Positions 43,435-52,844 of a stretch of DNA of 64,000 nucleotides are shown here, in pieces. Location of the stretch: contig NZ_JBFNXJ010000007.1 of assembly GCF_040812015.1 (NCBI RefSeq), forward strand, positions 124,001 to 188,000, written 5' to 3'. This DNA comes from Chitinivorax sp. PXF-14 (GTDB lineage Bacteria > Pseudomonadota > Gammaproteobacteria > Burkholderiales > SCOH01). The notes beneath the pieces are model-generated. The model saw nothing but the letters and a program-made list of their open reading frames with translations. It did no database searches and was not told the DNA's origin. Position 1 is the stretch's first letter; each line of letters starts with the position of its first letter. Position numbers and translations under genes: made by a program.

Positions 43435-44309
43435 TGCATGCTACGCAGAATCAACATCGCTCGATCGTGACGACCGAGCGCCGCGCTGTTCAGTGGCTGC
43501 TGATCGGCACAGCGCTGGCTTTCCTCGCCGTGTTCCTGCTGCTGCCGCTGGCGGCGGTGTTCGCCGAGGCGCTGCGCAAGGGCGTCGGGGCCTATCTCGA
43601 ATCATTGCATGACCCCGATGCGCTGGCGGCGGTCAGGCTCACGCTGATCACCGCAGCCATCGCCGTGCCGCTGAACCTGGTGTTCGGCGTGGCGGCGGCC
43701 TGGGCCATCGCCAAGTTCGAGTTCAAGGGCAAGAGCCTGCTGACCACGCTGATCGACCTGCCGTTCTCGGTTTCGCCCGTGGTCGCCGGCCTCATCTATG
43801 TGCTGCTGTTCGGCGCGCAGGGTTGGCTCGGGCCGTGGCTGCAGGCGCACGACATCAAGCTGATCTTCGCAGTGCCCGGCATCGTGCTCGCCACCGTCTT
43901 CGTCACCTTCCCCTTCGTCGCACGCGAGCTGATCCCGCTGATGCAGGCGCAGGGCTCGGAGGAAGAACAGGCGGCGATGGTGCTCGGCGCCAGTGGTTTC
44001 CAGGCCTTCTGGCGTGTCACGCTGCCGAACATCAAGTGGGGCCTGCTGTATGGCGTGATCCTGTGCAATGCGCGGGCGATGGGCGAGTTCGGTGCGGTCA
44101 GCGTGGTGTCGGGCCATATCCGTGGCATGACCAACACCATCCCGCTGCATGTCGAGATTCTCTACAACGAGTACAACTTCGTCGCAGCCTTTGCCTGCGC
44201 CTCCATCCTCGCCTTGCTGGCGTTGGTGACGCTGGCGCTGAAGACCTGGGTGGAGTGGAAGGCCGAGCGCGATACCGATGCGGCGCAGCGCACCGCTTAC
44301 GACGAATAG
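43434..44309 (+). CDS. cysW: Sulfate ABC transporter permease CysW
   Basis: Second permease of 291 aa, six helices, with the EAA-type loop [17 protein letters not shown] (about 178-194) that contacts the ATPase. Its start overlaps cysT by one base. A 121-bp gap to cysA follows. Confidence 0.95.
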   Translation: MHATQNQHRSIVTTERRAVQWLLIGTALAFLAVFLLLPLAAVFAEALRKGVGAYLESLHDPDALAAVRLTLITAAIAVPLNLVFGVAAAWAIAKFEFKGKSLLTTLIDLPFSVSPVVAGLIYVLLFGAQGWLGPWLQAHDIKLIFAVPGIVLATVFVTFPFVARELIPLMQAQGSEEEQAAMVLGASGFQAFWRVTLPNIKWGLLYGVILCNARAMGEFGAVSVVSGHIRGMTNTIPLHVEILYNEYNFVAAFACASILALLALVTLALKTWVEWKAERDTDAAQRTAYDE

Positions 44310-44430
44310 CACATGATTTTCCGCCCCCTTGGCGCGGGGCCTGTCCGCATCGGGAGCTCGGCGGCAAGGGGGGCGGTAACCAGACAGTACGGCACGGCTG
44401 ACGCCGGGGCCGATTTGAAGAGGCATAGCG

Positions 44431-45492
44431 ATGAGCATCGAGATCAAGGGTATCAACAAGCAGTTCGGCGCGTTCACCGCGCTGAACGACATCAAGCTCG
44501 ACATCGAGACCGGCGAGCTGCTGGCGCTGCTCGGCCCCTCCGGCTGCGGCAAGACCACGCTGCTGCGCATCATCGCCGGGCTCGAAACGCCCGACAGCGG
44601 CCAGATCCTGTTCCACGGCGAGGATGCGACCGATACCCATGTACGCGAGCGCCAGGTCGGCTTCGTGTTCCAGCACTATGCGCTGTTCCGCCACATGACC
44701 GTGTTCGAGAACGTCGCCTTCGGCCTGCGCGTGCGGCCGCGCAAGACGCGTCCATCCGAGGCCGAGATCAAGCGCAAGGTACACGAGCTTTTGAACCTGG
44801 TGCAGCTCGATTGGCTTGCCGACCGCTACCCGGCCCAGCTATCCGGCGGCCAGCGCCAGCGGATCGCGCTGGCCCGCGCGCTGGCCGTCGAACCCAAGGT
44901 GCTGCTGCTCGACGAGCCCTTCGGCGCGCTCGATACCAAGGTGCGCAAGGAGCTGCGGCGCTGGCTGCGCCGTCTGCACGACGAGATGCACATCACCTCG
45001 GTATTCGTCACCCACGACCAGGAAGAGGCGCTCGAAGTCGCCGACCGCGTGGTGGTGATGAACAAGGGCAGGATCGAGCAGGTGGGCAGCCCCGATGCCG
45101 TCTACGACAAGCCGGCGACGCAGTTCGTCTACCAGTTCCTCGGCAATGTGAACCTGTTCCACAGCCGCGTCCACGGCGGCTTTGCCGAGATCGGCGAGGC
45201 GCGCTGGCCGGCCCCTGATACCGGCGATGGCCAGGCGGTGGCCTATGTGCGCCCGCATGACATCGAGATCGAGCGCACGCGCATCGGCGATGCCCTGCCG
45301 GTGACCGTCGATCATGTGCGCGCGATCGGCCCGATCGTGCGGCTCGAAATGACGCTGGCCGATACCAGCGAAGTAGTCGAGGCCGAGATGACGCGCGATG
45401 CCTTTGGCGAGCGCCAGTTCCGCGAGGGCGAGCGGGTGTTCATCCGGCCGAAGCAGGCCAAGGTGTTCCTGGCGGACGACTACGCGATCTGA
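44431..45492 (+). CDS. cysA: Sulfate/thiosulfate import ATPase CysA
   Basis: ABC ATPase of 353 aa: Walker [10 protein letters not shown] (35-43), signature LSGGQRQR (about 135-142) and Walker [14 protein letters not shown]-terminal TOBE-type domain (about 240-353) matches the MalK/CysA subgroup. It powers the sbp-cysTW importer and ends the operon, convergent with an orphan binding protein. Confidence 0.95.
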   Translation: MSIEIKGINKQFGAFTALNDIKLDIETGELLALLGPSGCGKTTLLRIIAGLETPDSGQILFHGEDATDTHVRERQVGFVFQHYALFRHMTVFENVAFGLRVRPRKTRPSEAEIKRKVHELLNLVQLDWLADRYPAQLSGGQRQRIALARALAVEPKVLLLDEPFGALDTKVRKELRRWLRRLHDEMHITSVFVTHDQEEALEVADRVVVMNKGRIEQVGSPDAVYDKPATQFVYQFLGNVNLFHSRVHGGFAEIGEARWPAPDTGDGQAVAYVRPHDIEIERTRIGDALPVTVDHVRAIGPIVRLEMTLADTSEVVEAEMTRDAFGERQFREGERVFIRPKQAKVFLADDYAI

Positions 45493-45546
45493 GCCGGGCC
45501 CGCCAGGCGCACGGCCGCGCTGACCGTGGCCCGCGGCGGCTGGCCC

Positions 45547-46338
45547 TTAGCGGTTGTTGCCTTGCGCCTTGGCGGTGTCGCGCAGCACGCTCAGATATTT
45601 GTCGAGCAGCTTGTCGGTCTCGTGGTGCTCGGTGAGCTGGCGCAGGCGCAGCTCGAAGCCCGGCAGCAGGAAGGCGCACGGGCTCTTGCGCGTGAAACCG
45701 ACATGGATCACGCCGCGGTTGACCGGCTTGGGCAGCGGCACCAGGTCATCCATCGCGTTGTCGGCGAGGAAGGCGAGCCCCGGATAGAGGCCGGTGATGT
45801 AGTAGTCGATACGCCCCGCCTTGAGCTTCTTGAAGTTCGAGGCCATCTCGGTGGTCGGCTCGACGGCCAGGTTGTTGCGCAGGAATTCATCGAAACCCTC
45901 GCCGTAGCGATCGCCGGAGTTCACGCCGCCGCGCTTGCCGATGAGGTCTTCCCAACGGTCGAAGGCGAAGGACTTGTCACGGCGCACGAATACCGCCATC
46001 GGGTTGGCGAAGGCTGGTGTCGGGGTGAAGTCGAGGTAATCGCGGCGTTCCGGCGTGTTCTTCAGGCTCATCACGATATCGACCTGGCCATTCTCGGCGA
46101 GCTTGAGCACGCGCGGCCACGGGCCGACATAGCGGATTTCGTAGGGGATGCGCATGTCGTCGAGGATGTGCTTGGCCAGCTCGATGCTGGCGCCGGTCAG
46201 CTCACGGCCATCGTACCAGTGATAGGGCTTGTAGTCGGGGTGGCTGGTCACCACCACTTTTGTACACTCGGCGGCGGTCGCCGGGTGGGCCAGCGCGGCA
46301 GCCGCCAGTATCAGCAGCGCTCGCCAGTTCGGTTTCAT
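45547..46338 (-). CDS. Periplasmic solute-binding protein family 3, orphan
   Basis: SBP_bac_3 protein of 263 aa with signal peptide (HPATAA-EC). The ligand fold shows TGASIELAKHIL and IVMSLKNTPERRDYLDFT. The ATG at 46338 has GGAGA nine bases before it. No permease is adjacent, so it is probably a component of a remote amino-acid transporter or an orphan sensor. Antisense to nothing; convergent with cysA. Confidence 0.84.
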   Translation of the reverse strand: MKPNWRALLILAAAALAHPATAAECTKVVVTSHPDYKPYHWYDGRELTGASIELAKHILDDMRIPYEIRYVGPWPRVLKLAENGQVDIVMSLKNTPERRDYLDFTPTPAFANPMAVFVRRDKSFAFDRWEDLIGKRGGVNSGDRYGEGFDEFLRNNLAVEPTTEMASNFKKLKAGRIDYYITGLYPGLAFLADNAMDDLVPLPKPVNRGVIHVGFTRKSPCAFLLPGFELRLRQLTEHHETDKLLDKYLSVLRDTAKAQGNNR

Positions 46339-46419
46339 GCTGGTTCTCCATGGAGTCTTGATCCGTGCTGCGCCGCCGCAAACGGCGCCTCGATTCACCA
46401 TAGCACAGCGCGCCACGCG

Positions 46420-46435
46420 CGTTTCACGTGAAACC
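46420..46435. other. parS site overlapping the 3' end of the HIT gene
   Basis: CGTTTCACGTGAAACC with a perfect 14-bp core at 46421-46434. It supplies the TGA stop (46424-46426) of the HIT gene, so the site is partly inside a coding region. Confidence 0.9.
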
Positions 46436-46891
46436 GGTGGCGGTGTTGCCGCCGAGCAGCGAACGCAGCGTGGCAGCTTCCTGCGCCAGCCGGTAGCGAT
46501 CGTTCATCGGCGACCACGGATTGATAAAGCGCGTGGCGTGGCGCCAGTACACCTGCGCTGCATCGCCCTGCCGGCGCGGCACGATGTGCCAGTGCACATG
46601 CGGTACATGCTGGCCCGATGCCTTGCCATTATTGAGCAGCAGATTGGTGGCCAGTGCGTAGCCCTGTTCGCGGTAGCGCCTGGCGATGCGTGCGGCGATG
46701 TCCATCAGGTGGGCCGTGGCCTCCGCCGGCAGCTCTTCGAGATGCGGCTGATGACGGCGCGGGATCAGCAAGGTATGGCCGCGGCTGGCCGGCTGGATGT
46801 CGAGGAAGGCCAGGCAATGTTCATCCTGGTAGACGATTTCAGCCGGCAGGCTGCCCGCCGCGATGCTGCAGAATATGCATTCGCCGTTCAT
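46424..46891 (-). CDS. HIT-family nucleotide-binding protein
   Basis: Histidine-triad protein of 155 aa. The motif is HVHWHIV near residues 99-105, with CIFC at the N-terminus (residues 5-8). The family hydrolyses or transfers nucleoside phosphoramidates and dinucleotides; the substrate here is unknown. ATG 46891 starts MNGECIFC; a frame five codons longer exists but does not match the family. The stop lies inside a parS site. Confidence 0.9.
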   Translation of the reverse strand: MNGECIFCSIAAGSLPAEIVYQDEHCLAFLDIQPASRGHTLLIPRRHQPHLEELPAEATAHLMDIAARIARRYREQGYALATNLLLNNGKASGQHVPHVHWHIVPRRQGDAAQVYWRHATRFINPWSPMNDRYRLAQEAATLRSLLGGNTATGFT

Positions 46892-47063
46892 CAAATATCC
46901 TTGCAAATAGAGTGACTTATCGCCATGACGCCGAAATCTGTTATCGTGGCGCCTGAATTTTCAGCACGGCCGTTGTCACAGCCCATTCGGGTTCGCCACG
47001 GACCGCACAACCACGCTCATCCCGCGACGGACATCGCCCGTCGCCGCATTACTCTGACACATT

Positions 47064-48773
47064 ATGATTATCGGCATCGATCTCGGCACCACCAACAGTC
47101 TCTGCGCCGTCTGGCGCGAGGGCCGCGCGGTGATGATCCCCAACGCACTGGGCCACCACCTGACACCGTCAGTCGTCGGCCTGGACGACAATGGCCACAT
47201 CCTGGTCGGCCTCGCCGCGCGCGAACGCCTGATCACGCATCCGCACCAGAGCACGGCGCTGTTCAAGCGCTACATGGGGTCGGACCGCGTGGTGCAGCTC
47301 GGCACCGAGCGTTTCCGTGCGGAAGAGTTGTCGGCCCTGCTGCTCAAGTCGCTCAAGGCCGATGCAGAGCGTTTTCTCGGCGAAACGGTGACCGAGGCGG
47401 TGATCACCGTCCCGGCCTATTTTTCCGATGCGCAACGCAAGGCCACCAAGATTGCCGGCCAGCTCGCCGGGCTCAAGGTCGATCGCCTGCTCAACGAGCC
47501 GACCGCCGCCGCCCTCGCCTACGGCCTGCACCAGAATGAGCCGGAGAGCCGCTTTCTGGTATTCGATCTCGGTGGCGGCACTTTCGACGTGTCGATTCTC
47601 GAGCTGTTCGAAGGGGTCATGGAAGTGCGCGCGAGTGCCGGCGACAATTTCCTCGGCGGCGAGGATTTCGTCGAGGCACTGATCGACGGCTTCATCGATG
47701 CCGTCGGCAAGCCGGCTGGCCTCGAAGACAAACAGGCCGATGCCTATCTGTACCAGGCGCTGCGCAAGGAGGCGGAGCGCGTGAAGCGCGCGCTGTCGAG
47801 CCAGGATGCCGCCGATTTCGAGATCGAATACCAGGGCCAGCCGCTACGCTGGCATGTCGGCGAGGCCGATTTCGCCAAGCTCGCCGAGCCCCTGCTCAAG
47901 CGCCTGCGCGAGCCGATCGAGCGTGCCCTGCGCGACGCGCGCATCCGCGCCCACGAGCTGAACCAGATCGTGCTGGCAGGTGGCGCCACGCGCAAGCCGC
48001 TGATCAAGAAGCTGGTGGCGCGCATGTTCGGCCGGCTGCCTGCGATGCACCTGAACCCGGATGAAGTCGTCGCGATGGGCGCGGCCGTGCAGGCCGGGCT
48101 CAAGGCGCGCGATGCGGCACTCGACGAAGTGGTGATGACCGACGTCTGCCCCTACACGCTCGGCGTCGAGGTCAGCGAGCAGATGGGGGCGGGGCGCTTC
48201 CAGGCTGGCTTCTTCCTGCCCATCATCGAGCGCAACTCGGTGGTGCCGGTGTCGCGCGAGCAAACGGTGTCGACCGTGCAGGACGACCAGCCAGCCGTGC
48301 TGGTGCGCATCTATCAGGGCGAGAGCCGCATGACGCGCGACAACATCTTCCTGGGCGAACTGCACGTGCCGGTGCCGCCCAAGCCCGCTGGCGAGGTCGG
48401 CCTGTCGATCCGCTTCACCTACGACGTCAATGGCCTGCTCGAATGCGAGACCACGGTGGCCGAGACCGGCGAGAAATGCCAGCTCGTGATCGAGGAAAAT
48501 CCAGGCGTGCTGACGCCGGAGCAGGTGCAGGAGCGCTTGGCGGCCTTGTCCAGGCTCAAGATCCACCCGCGCGACCAGCTGGTCAATACCGCCATGCTGG
48601 CGCGCGCCGACCGCCTGTACCAGCAGACGCGCGGCGAGGAACGGCTGTTCGTGGGGCAGGAGACGGCGCAGTTCCAGGCCGCGCTGGAGACGCAGGACGA
48701 CGACATCATCGCGGATGCGCGCGAAACCCTGAAGATCGCGCTCGACGAAGTCGAGGGTGAAACCTGGCTCTAG
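47064..48773 (+). CDS. hscC: HscC-type Hsp70 chaperone
   Basis: Short Hsp70 of 569 aa. The ATPase domain begins [14 protein letters not shown] (4-17), with phosphate loops [10 protein letters not shown] (about 168-177) and [13 protein letters not shown] compact substrate domain follows, and the C-terminal lid is much shorter than in DnaK (638 aa), as in HscC. E. coli HscC works with J proteins DjlB/DjlC. Here a J-domain gene lies 285 bp downstream. Client proteins unknown. Confidence 0.9.
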   Translation: MIIGIDLGTTNSLCAVWREGRAVMIPNALGHHLTPSVVGLDDNGHILVGLAARERLITHPHQSTALFKRYMGSDRVVQLGTERFRAEELSALLLKSLKADAERFLGETVTEAVITVPAYFSDAQRKATKIAGQLAGLKVDRLLNEPTAAALAYGLHQNEPESRFLVFDLGGGTFDVSILELFEGVMEVRASAGDNFLGGEDFVEALIDGFIDAVGKPAGLEDKQADAYLYQALRKEAERVKRALSSQDAADFEIEYQGQPLRWHVGEADFAKLAEPLLKRLREPIERALRDARIRAHELNQIVLAGGATRKPLIKKLVARMFGRLPAMHLNPDEVVAMGAAVQAGLKARDAALDEVVMTDVCPYTLGVEVSEQMGAGRFQAGFFLPIIERNSVVPVSREQTVSTVQDDQPAVLVRIYQGESRMTRDNIFLGELHVPVPPKPAGEVGLSIRFTYDVNGLLECETTVAETGEKCQLVIEENPGVLTPEQVQERLAALSRLKIHPRDQLVNTAMLARADRLYQQTRGEERLFVGQETAQFQAALETQDDDIIADARETLKIALDEVEGETWL

Positions 48774-48802
48774 GCCGGCGCCCGCCGGGCAATCGACGAA
48801 CG

Positions 48803-48827
48803 GGCCGCTTGCGGCCTGTTTTGTTTT
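48803..48827 (+). terminator. Terminator after hscC
   Basis: GGCCG / CGGCC stem with a four-base loop, followed by the T-rich tract TGTTTTGTTTT. It lies 29 bp past the hscC stop, so hscC and the J-protein gene are separately transcribed or only partly coupled. Confidence 0.75.
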
Positions 48828-48940
48828 CGGGCGCCGGCGCTCGGCATGCGTGCGGCACCGCTGGCACGGGCGAATCCCGGTAAAATGGTGGTATGGATTA
48901 CCGGCTGAGAGCGGGCGTGCCCGTGCGTGGCGGTCGGCTC

Positions 48941-49020
48941 GCGGTGCAAAGCGCATCCCAGTGTGCACGATGGCTGCACCGCAAGGAACGGTGAACGTGC
49001 AGGCGCGACCTGCCTTTTCT
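48941..49020 (+). ncRNA. Structured leader or small RNA upstream of the J-domain gene
   Basis: Predicted nested hairpin: GCGGTGCA (48941-48948) pairs with TGCACCGC (48975-48982), and inside it GCGCA pairs with TGTGC. It is followed by GCAGG / CCTGC (48999-49013) and CTTTTCT, terminator-like. It does not match any RNA family I recognise. It could be a leader with attenuation or an sRNA, or chance structure in GC-rich DNA. Confidence 0.3.
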
Positions 49021-49058
49021 GAGTGATCCAAGCCCTGACTAACGATATTTGAAGCGTC

Positions 49059-49976
49059 ATGATGAACCCCTGGCACATACTCGGCATCGAGCCTACCCAA
49101 GACCTGCGCGACATCAAGCGTGCCTACGCCAAACTGCTCAAGGCCACGCGCCCTGATGACGATCCGCAGGGCTTTCAACGCCTGCGCGACGCATTCGAAC
49201 AGGCCCAGTTCGAGGCCATGCAGCCGCCACCCGACACGGCGGTGCAAGCCAATGCCGACGCGGCACCCGACGCCGCGCCAGCCCATGCGTCCGGGCGAGG
49301 TGAGCTGTGCCCGCACTGCGGCAAGATCCACGAGCCGCTGGAGGACGTGCCGGAACACGAGAAGCCGATCGTCGCGAAACTGCGGCCCTGGATCTACGAG
49401 CTATCCGACCTCAACAAGGCCGACCAGGTGGACGAGGCGATTGCGCGCCTGCGCGGCATGCTGGCCGACCCCTACCTGACCGAGCACGACGTGCACCGCG
49501 AGATTTTCGAGGATGGCATGCTCTACCTGGCCTGTGACGACCGCGAGGTGCGCGACGAATTCGTGCGCGTGCTGATCGAGCACTATCGCTGGACCGAGCC
49601 GGACAACTGGCTCGCGGGCAAGGACCCGGCGACGGCCGACTACCTGAAGGTGCGCATGCAGGAGGCCGATGCGCTGGCCAAGGTGGACGAGCTGTTCGAG
49701 CTGATCGAGGACGAAAGCGAAGAGATCGCGATCCAGGCTTTCGATGCAGTGATCGACGGCGACACCCTGCTCAACGTCGATGTGAAGGCCCTGTTCGAGG
49801 GCGAGCTGATGATCGGCCTGTCGGAATTCGAGCCGCTGCCGCTGGGCTTCATCCGCCATGTCGCGGCGCATTTCGACTGGCAGCGCGACCACCGCCACCT
49901 GCAGGCCTATCATCCGCAGGCCTGGCGCGATCTGCAGCGCGCTTTGCTGAAAGAAACCCACAGCTGGTGGCGATGA
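49059..49976 (+). CDS. J-domain protein, HscC partner (DjlB/DjlC-like)
   Basis: Protein of 305 aa with a short N-terminal J domain (about 3-50, PWHILGIEPTQDLRDIKRAY). The signature HPD tripeptide is replaced by R31-P32-D33. It has a single CPHC (C84/C87) and an acidic helical C-terminal domain with TPR-like character. The J domain suggests that it stimulates the nearby HscC. The start may be 49059 or the adjacent ATG at 49062. A strong bidirectional terminator follows. Confidence 0.82.
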   Translation: MMNPWHILGIEPTQDLRDIKRAYAKLLKATRPDDDPQGFQRLRDAFEQAQFEAMQPPPDTAVQANADAAPDAAPAHASGRGELCPHCGKIHEPLEDVPEHEKPIVAKLRPWIYELSDLNKADQVDEAIARLRGMLADPYLTEHDVHREIFEDGMLYLACDDREVRDEFVRVLIEHYRWTEPDNWLAGKDPATADYLKVRMQEADALAKVDELFELIEDESEEIAIQAFDAVIDGDTLLNVDVKALFEGELMIGLSEFEPLPLGFIRHVAAHFDWQRDHRHLQAYHPQAWRDLQRALLKETHSWWR

Positions 49977-49980
49977 CACG

Positions 49981-50008
49981 AAAAATGGCAGCCGAGGCTG
50001 CCATTTTT
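49981..50008. terminator. Bidirectional terminator
   Basis: AAAAATGGCAGCC GA GGCTGCCATTTTT, a 13-bp perfect inverted repeat with A- and T-runs. It is shared by the J-protein gene (plus) and the PEP-CTERM gene (minus). Confidence 0.95.
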
Positions 50009-50028
50009 GCGGGTACGCGAGTCAGTGC

Positions 50029-50937
50029 TCATGCACGGCGCCGACGCAGCCATCCCATCCCGAACAGCCCGGCGCCGAGCAGCGCCAGCGATGCCGGCTC
50101 TGGCAGCACGAACGGACGATCGGTGATCTCGAAGAACACCTGGAAGTTGTTGCTCTGACCCTCGACGGTGGTGAAGCCCACGCAACCCGCTGCCGCGCCC
50201 GCGGCCGTACAGGCGGCGTTCGACAGGTTCGAGACGCCGTCGATGTTGACCTTGGCGTTATACAGGTTGCCGTCGAACAGGAAGGTCTGGTTGAAGCTGT
50301 TATCGACCGGGTTGAACCCAGCGCCGGCAACGTCGAGTACGAAGATGTCGTTACACGGCGTCGGACTCGCTACCACGCAGGTGCCGTCGACGTTGGGGGT
50401 TTCGAGGAAATTGACGTTGAACAGCAGCGCCGGTACGGGGGCCTCCGGCCCGGGATAGGGCGGATTGGGCAGTAGCGGCTGCAGGAACAGCATGTCGAAC
50501 AGTGTTGCATTCGCCAGCGACGGTGCAAAAATCGGCTGATTGTTGTGCACGACGGTGACGGTTGGCGTGGCGCCACCGTTGGTGGTGATGTTGCCGGTGA
50601 ATTCGCCTGGGTTCGCCAGTTCCGAGCCGACGGACAGCGACGACTGGGTGCCGCCGGGCACGGCTGGCGAGCCCCACTGCAGCTTGGTGTAAACATTGCC
50701 GACGGTGCTCATGTCGAACAGGCCGCCGGTTTGCAACGGAATCATGTCATTGGATGCGCTGAGCACCGCATTCGGGTTGCTGCCGGTGACGCCAGCTGGT
50801 GCGAACGAGGTAAAGCCGGACTCCAGCCGATAACCCCAATCGGTGATCAACGGCCCTGCTGTCGCGTTTTGTGCCGCGAGCAGACCAACAGCTGCGAGCC
50901 CCAGCAGCCCCATGGTTTTCTTGGCGAAACGTTTCAT
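50029..50937 (-). CDS. PEP-CTERM sorting domain surface protein (THxN-like)
   Basis: Exported protein of 302 aa: signal peptide (AAQNATA-GP), a beta-rich region with VVHNN in place of the family's THxN motif, and a C-terminal sorting tail PEPASLALLGAGLFG plus helix and RRRR. Such tails are cut by an exosortase (EpsH type) and the protein is linked to exopolysaccharide or surface. No exosortase gene is in the window. The ATG at 50937 has AGGAG seven bases upstream. A long upstream frame extension is not used. Confidence 0.88.
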   Translation of the reverse strand: MKRFAKKTMGLLGLAAVGLLAAQNATAGPLITDWGYRLESGFTSFAPAGVTGSNPNAVLSASNDMIPLQTGGLFDMSTVGNVYTKLQWGSPAVPGGTQSSLSVGSELANPGEFTGNITTNGGATPTVTVVHNNQPIFAPSLANATLFDMLFLQPLLPNPPYPGPEAPVPALLFNVNFLETPNVDGTCVVASPTPCNDIFVLDVAGAGFNPVDNSFNQTFLFDGNLYNAKVNIDGVSNLSNAACTAAGAAAGCVGFTTVEGQSNNFQVFFEITDRPFVLPEPASLALLGAGLFGMGWLRRRRA

Positions 50938-51541
50938 GCTGACTCCTCTCTGCAAAGTGTTGTCTCGACACCGTAAGCTACGCATGAAACATGCCATTGC
51001 AGCAAATTGCATGTAAGTCAATGAAAAGTATAATATATTTTCAACGCATGCCAGTTGCATGGCTGCGCATGTAAACAAATTCGACATGAATGGCTATTCG
51101 GCCAAGCCCTGCCCTGCAGCGACTGCGTAGCCCTTGGGCGCGGGCGCCAATCAGCGGACGTTTCCATCGGGCCCAATATGCAAAGGGACACCCTGGGAGT
51201 CGCGGCAGTCTGTCCGCGGCGGATCGGAGCCCCGCTTGGCCCGAACAGGCGCTCCCTGCCGTCAGGTTCCTTACTTGGATGGCCGGCTGACACGGCGCCA
51301 ATGGGTATGCCACGCACCAAGGCGCCCTACCTGTATGCCGAGTGTGGCTCGGGTGTGGCGCTAACCGAGACAGTTGCCCTGTGCGCTAAGACGTACAAAA
51401 TCAATGGACTGCCCCTGCGCGCGCACCAGCACATCCCGTCGGCGCCGCTGGCATCTCATCGTGGGTTTGGGGGGCGGCCATGCCTTGGCCGGTCGGCGGG
51501 AAAGGATGCGGCGGACGTCTCGCGTGATTGCGGGAGGAAAA
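50938..51541. other. 604-bp intergenic region, no supported gene
   Basis: Gap upstream of the PEP-CTERM gene. The 50940-51080 part is AT-rich (TATAATATATTTT) with GCATGTAA repeated at 51008 and 51065, probably the PEP-CTERM promoter. The rest is GC-rich with open frames on both strands that lack family resemblance or a ribosome site. Confidence 0.5.
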
Positions 51542-52588
51542 CTAGGCTCCGGTCTGCATGAGCGCCAGCGGCTTACGCTGAGAACGCGTGACCGTGTGGC
51601 ACGGCCAGCCGACGCGCAGCAGCATCGCCAGCGGCCGTTGCTCGCCCAGTTGCAGCTGGCAGCGCCGTGCCAGATCGAGTGCCGCCTGCCGGTGCGCGGC
51701 GTCGAGCTGCCCGGTTTCCTGGCGGCGCAACTGGTCGGCGACCACATAGTAGGGCTGGACGGCCAGGCCCGCCTCGTTGAGGGTGATCCAGGCCCGCTCC
51801 ATCAGCGCCCCCGCGGCCCGCATGGCGTCGCGGTTGTCGTCGCGCAGGATGGCGATCAGCAGCGGGCCGGCGGCGATGGGGCGGGCCTCGATCGCCGCCA
51901 GCAGCTTGTAGGCGCCCACCCGGTTCGCTGCGCGCAGGCAGGGTGCCGAGCTGATCATGTGCAGCATCAGGGTGCCGCCGGGCGGTAGATCGAAGGTGCG
52001 GATATCGAGGCCGTCGCCGTGATCGGCGTCTTCGGGCTTGAACCGCAGGCTGTGTGCCAGCCAGCCCATGATTTCCATGTTCTGGAACCGCAATTCGCCG
52101 GCGCGGCGCACGATGTCGCTCCACGCTTGCAGTTGCCGCTTGTCCTGCATGAGCTGCAACTGTGCACCAGGCTCATGCATTGCCGCGACGTGCGCCTGCA
52201 CGGCATCCGGCACTGGCGAGGGGCGGAAGGGATAACGATTGGTATGGCGCCGAAACAGCGGCAGCTCGGTTTCAAGCCGCCGCGGGTCCGGCAGGGTGGT
52301 GATTTCCGCACGTAGCCGCAGCGTATCGCTATCGTGGCGATGCAGCTGCACCTCCGCGCCGATCACCTGTGCCGCCTGGCGTAGGTTTTCCTCGATGGCG
52401 CCCAGGCTGATCTGCGTGGCTTCGGCTTCGAGTGGAAAGGTGGTGCCGGCAGCGGCGGTGGCGTCGAAATGCACATCGAAGCCATCGGGCCGGCGCAGGA
52501 AACGCCACGGCTGCATATTGTCCGGGGACGGCGCCCAGCGGGCTGCTTCCATCAGCACGTCGAGCGGCGCCATATTCGTCGTGTGCAT
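51542..52588 (-). CDS. Nitroreductase-family flavin oxidoreductase
   Basis: Protein of 348 aa resembling the Acg-like FMN-dependent nitroreductase branch: AARWAPSPDNMQPWRF (15-30) is the FMN/substrate start, and a second half carries MISSAPCLRAANRVG and helical segments typical of the dimeric fold. The C-terminal half may be a degenerate second nitroreductase unit. Substrate unknown. It is on the minus strand, downstream of the S9 peptidase and 255 bp from it. Confidence 0.75.
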   Translation of the reverse strand: MHTTNMAPLDVLMEAARWAPSPDNMQPWRFLRRPDGFDVHFDATAAAGTTFPLEAEATQISLGAIEENLRQAAQVIGAEVQLHRHDSDTLRLRAEITTLPDPRRLETELPLFRRHTNRYPFRPSPVPDAVQAHVAAMHEPGAQLQLMQDKRQLQAWSDIVRRAGELRFQNMEIMGWLAHSLRFKPEDADHGDGLDIRTFDLPPGGTLMLHMISSAPCLRAANRVGAYKLLAAIEARPIAAGPLLIAILRDDNRDAMRAAGALMERAWITLNEAGLAVQPYYVVADQLRRQETGQLDAAHRQAALDLARRCQLQLGEQRPLAMLLRVGWPCHTVTRSQRKPLALMQTGA

Positions 52589-52812
52589 GCCATGTTTCCT
52601 GGCTGGGAAGGGAGGATAGTTGCGGAGCGGCTACTGCAAGCATAGCCGATTCCCGATATAGCGATACGCCGAACCCGCGCCCGGCCAGCTCACCCGCTGG
52701 TCGCCCTTGCCTTCATATGCCTGTCATCTTTGCCCGGTAAATTGCCGCCACGTCGAGCCGATGGCCGCGTGACCTTGGCTTGGGTGGGTCCGATACTCAG
52801 GCACCAGACACC

Positions 52813-52844
52813 ATGCCCCGGCTTTTCAAGGCCGGGGCATTTTT
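52813..52844 (+). terminator. Orphan plus-strand terminator
   Basis: Stem ATGCCCCGGC / GCCGGGGCAT with an eight-base loop and TTTTT (52840-52844). The T-run is on the plus strand only, but both flanking genes are on the minus strand, so no known gene uses it. A small plus-strand RNA upstream (52589-52812) is possible. Confidence 0.7.

Noticed and set aside
51055-51561. 168-codon plus-strand frame in the 604-bp gap
   Set aside because: No ribosome site, no domain and irregular Cys/Arg-rich composition; overlaps the 3' end of the nitroreductase gene.
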